Shown here one piece after another: positions 61,360 through 64,000 of a stretch of 64,000 nucleotides of DNA. Source of the stretch: Oxytricha trifallax. Its lineage: Eukaryota; Ciliophora; Spirotrichea; Sporadotrichida; Oxytrichidae. The number at the start of each line of letters is the position of its first letter. Position 1 is the first letter of the stretch. The stretch is from the NCBI GenBank assembly GCA_000711775.1, contig ARYC01000080.1:186001-250000 (forward strand), in the 5' to 3' direction. The position numbers and the translations under genes were made by a program. The notes beneath the pieces are model-generated. The model was not told the DNA's origin. It did no database searches and was given only the letters and a program-made list of their open reading frames with translations.

Positions 61360-61640
61360 GCTTTATATATTCTTTGTGGCAATATCTATTGCTTAAATTG
61401 CATGTATTTTGAGTCTTAATATGCCTAGCTATAAAAAGCCTTTAGCCTTATGGATCTATGTGCTTATTAAGGGGATGGTATTTGAGGTATTTTCCCTTTT
61501 CATCAAGTCAGGCTTATTAATTTGTTTATTCAAACCTCACTCTACTTGGGCGAAGGCTAACAGGATAGGTTGTGGACATTTCCCTTTCTGTACAGATTGG
61601 TATACTAAAACTAAAACCTGATATTTTTTTTAATTATTTT
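61360..61640. other. Coding-like patch, strand ambiguous
   Basis: The plus strand gives ATG 61,409 to TGA 61,619 (KPLALWIYVLIKGMVFEV, hydrophobic). The minus strand is also open with a more hydrophilic reading (KPDLMKRENTSNTIPLISTQ, AKGFLQLGILRLKIHAIQ) broken by one TGA. G+C is above background. I favour the minus strand but cannot decide. Confidence 0.3.
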
Positions 61641-61649
61641 TTTACTTTT

Positions 61650-64000
61650 ATAAAGTAGTTTAATTACATGTATTTTTGTTGTAATCAACTAAATTATGCA
61701 TTTCTTAAATCTAAGTATTATTTACATTAGTAATAATATTTATGTATTATTGCAGAAATATATTTCATTCGGGATTTAAATAATATTTATCAATTCAAAA
61801 AGTCTAAGTTTTTATTAGTTATGATTAATAAAATAACACAATTTGCGTAATATAAGAAATATTTTTTAATAGTTCTTGGATCGATTCCGTAAAAATAATA
61901 AAGTTTTAACTTGGAATATAAATTTTATTCCTTATGCCATAATTTCCTCTTCATATATTATTCACAAATCATTTAAATGAATAATCTTTCATATCATAAT
62001 AAATTAAGTGAAAATATTTTAAGAATTAAACAATTCTAATTTTATTTGATTTCACCGAATCAAAGAACAGGCATCAAATGAGTAATAAGTAGGATAAATA
62101 TATAAAGAAATAGTATTTTTGAAAATGAATTAATATAAATTATTCATTGAAATAGTTTATATTATGCATATCAAGAGTAAATATAGAGAATTTTACATGT
62201 TTTTAAATTAGAGATGGATAAGATTGAATCTTAGCTTATACTAAAATTATTATTTATTAGATTTCATCTAGACTTAAAATAAATTTTAAAGAAATTTAAG
62301 TTGCTAAATTTTTGCGAGAAAGAATAAATGATATTTTTCAATTAAATTGCGTTTTAATTTTATTTTTAATGTTTTAATTGTTACTCATATAGCACTCAAT
62401 ATTTACAAGATGCTTCAACTTAACACAAAATGAGAATTAAATTATATTTTCTCTTGAAACTAGTTAAAAATGATCAAAATGTTAGTGAAAAATTGAATGA
62501 AAAAAGTGATGGCAATCTCTGAAAACTGAAGGAAAAAGTTATAGCAATCACATTAATTTTCAAAATTAAAATTATAAAATGATATAGCTAAAGGAAAAAA
62601 AGGGTGTGGTCACCAGAGGTAAAAATATTTGATAGAATAAATTTTTATAAGCGTTATTAAAACTTAAAAAAAATAAAATCATGCATTTTTTAATGATTTA
62701 GATCCACAACCATGATTTCCAAAGATCAAATTAGTCTCTAAAATAAGAAATTTTTGCCCCTTATTAACATAAGGTTGATTAAAAATAAGATTAATTGATC
62801 AAAATAAAAATGAATTTTTCATGAAATTTTGCCTAAATTTGTATGTTTTACCTAAATTAAGCTATATATTGTGCTTAATATTAGTTATTAAGTTTTTATT
62901 ATTAAATTTCTTTCTTAATAATTTTACTGTTATTTTAATTATTTGAGTTAAATTATAGCGTAATTTATGACTCAATTTAAATAATACTAAGTAAATGAGA
63001 AGAAATTGTTCATTAAAAAGAGCCTGCTTATAAACTTTATTTCAATTTTTTTGATATTAGAATACTTCTAATCAAATTATTAAAAATGAGAGATATTTAG
63101 ATCAGATGAAACTGATATATGCAAGTTTACAAAAAATTATAAAAACAAAAAAAAATTAAATATAAAGCGTAATAAGTTAATAATAAAGTAGTATTTATTT
63201 AAGACTATGAGATTTTAAAATGTAAGATCGATAAAAAAAATATAAAAGTTAAGAAGATGATCTTCAATAGAAAATGAATTTAAAAAAAAGAGATTGTATG
63301 TTTAGTTATGAATTTTGATAACAGCTTAAGAAAAAAAGTAAACTACATGCCTTTCGAGGGCGAAAATGAGATAATAAAATAATAAAGTTGTATAGAAACT
63401 CATTTCTTAAAAATTTACGAGATGAGTTATGCGGGCATTGCGTAGATTTCTGATAAAGTTAAGATTTTCCCTAAAGCATTTGCAATATATTTGTGAAGAC
63501 AAATTTACCTTTTTATATCACAATTTCAAATGAGCAGTAACATTTGAAATTTTTAAATCCCTTATAAATTTAAAGATCTTAAAACAATAATTATGAGTAT
63601 TAATAAAATTTCTTTAAATAATATTAAATATTTAAAAAATTCTTCAGCAAATTTCATATTTTAATAAGTCTTACTTATATTAATTTATTAACAATAAATA
63701 TATTTCGAATTATTATAAAAATTTATTTCTTTGACATTTTATTATTTGTGAAATTTTATCACAGCTTATATTTAATTTTATAAGTCTATACATAATATTA
63801 ATTCTTTAGTTTTTTTTATCATATTACTTAAAATTTATTAGAATCTTAGTTTGATATTTTAGGAAATCTAAGAAATTGCAAGTTCAATAAAAAGTAAAAT
63901 AAATTAATACAATAAATATAAAGTTTATAAAAGTTTTTAAGGGATTTCTTAATAATTTACTAGGAAATAAGTTGTTTAGTGATGAATGTGATTTATTTAA
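61650..64000. other. AT-rich stretch without recognised feature
   Basis: No recognisable gene, repeat or element up to the end of the window. Confidence 0.4.

Overview
The window looks like germline (micronuclear) DNA of a hypotrich-type ciliate. It is very AT-rich, gene-poor and full of transposons. Three things in the sequence support this. (1) TAA and TAG sit at glutamine positions inside recognisable proteins, for example the conserved Gln of the NTQG motif in an ARF GTPase near 35,125, and TGA is the only consistent stop. (2) A GGGGTTTTGGGGTTTTG block at 2,511-2,527 is the telomere-like end of a telomere-bearing element (TBE), a transposon family of Oxytricha-like germline genomes. (3) Degenerate copies of a TBE-like DD34E transposase and of its partner ORF recur across the window. 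Ordinary stop-to-stop ORFs therefore miss most genes. Conversely, open frames of about 100 codons with TGA as the only stop arise by chance in DNA this AT-rich, so such ORFs are given low confidence.

Layout: 0.4-2.53 kb, TBE copy 1 (ORF A +, transposase -, telomeric end). 5.5-6.4 kb, a coding-like stretch split by a small inverted-repeat element. 8.0-9.25 kb, TBE copy 3 (transposase +, ORF A -). 9.7-10.1 kb, a MITE. 11.6-13.2 kb, a decayed kinase-like ORF and a following ORF. 13.4-13.9 kb, an unexplained GC-rich island. 16-20 kb, several anonymous coding-like fragments. 21.2-22.2 kb and 25.4-27.7 kb, inverted-repeat elements each enclosing a gene fragment. 34.0-37.65 kb, TBE copy 2, whose transposase is interrupted by an ARF-carrying inverted-repeat element, a segment with a MORN exon, and a MITE. 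37.7-38.3 kb, a foldback element. 39.8-40.5 kb, a probable gene with tiny introns. 42.2-47.5 kb, a LINE on the minus strand. 49.4-49.8 kb, a foldback element. 51.1-58.6 kb, a composite transposon. 59.8-61.3 kb, a foldback element carrying a nested element that holds a secreted-protein gene.

The most remarkable unit is the 7.5 kb transposon at 51,102-58,606. It has identical 49-bp terminal inverted repeats flanked by ATT. It carries a zinc-finger/MT-A70 adenine methyltransferase, a DD34E transposase, the TBE-type ORF A and an SF2 helicase-like protein. Several genes contain frameshifts, so this copy is probably decaying. The second theme is repeated enclosure of host-like gene fragments between inverted repeats (21.5, 26, 35, 36, 54 and 60.7 kb). 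These resemble Pack-type gene-carrying non-autonomous transposons; alternatively they are macronucleus-destined segments embedded between inverted repeats. Six elements share a terminal motif close to TA-GGAATACATTTGAATTGGG.
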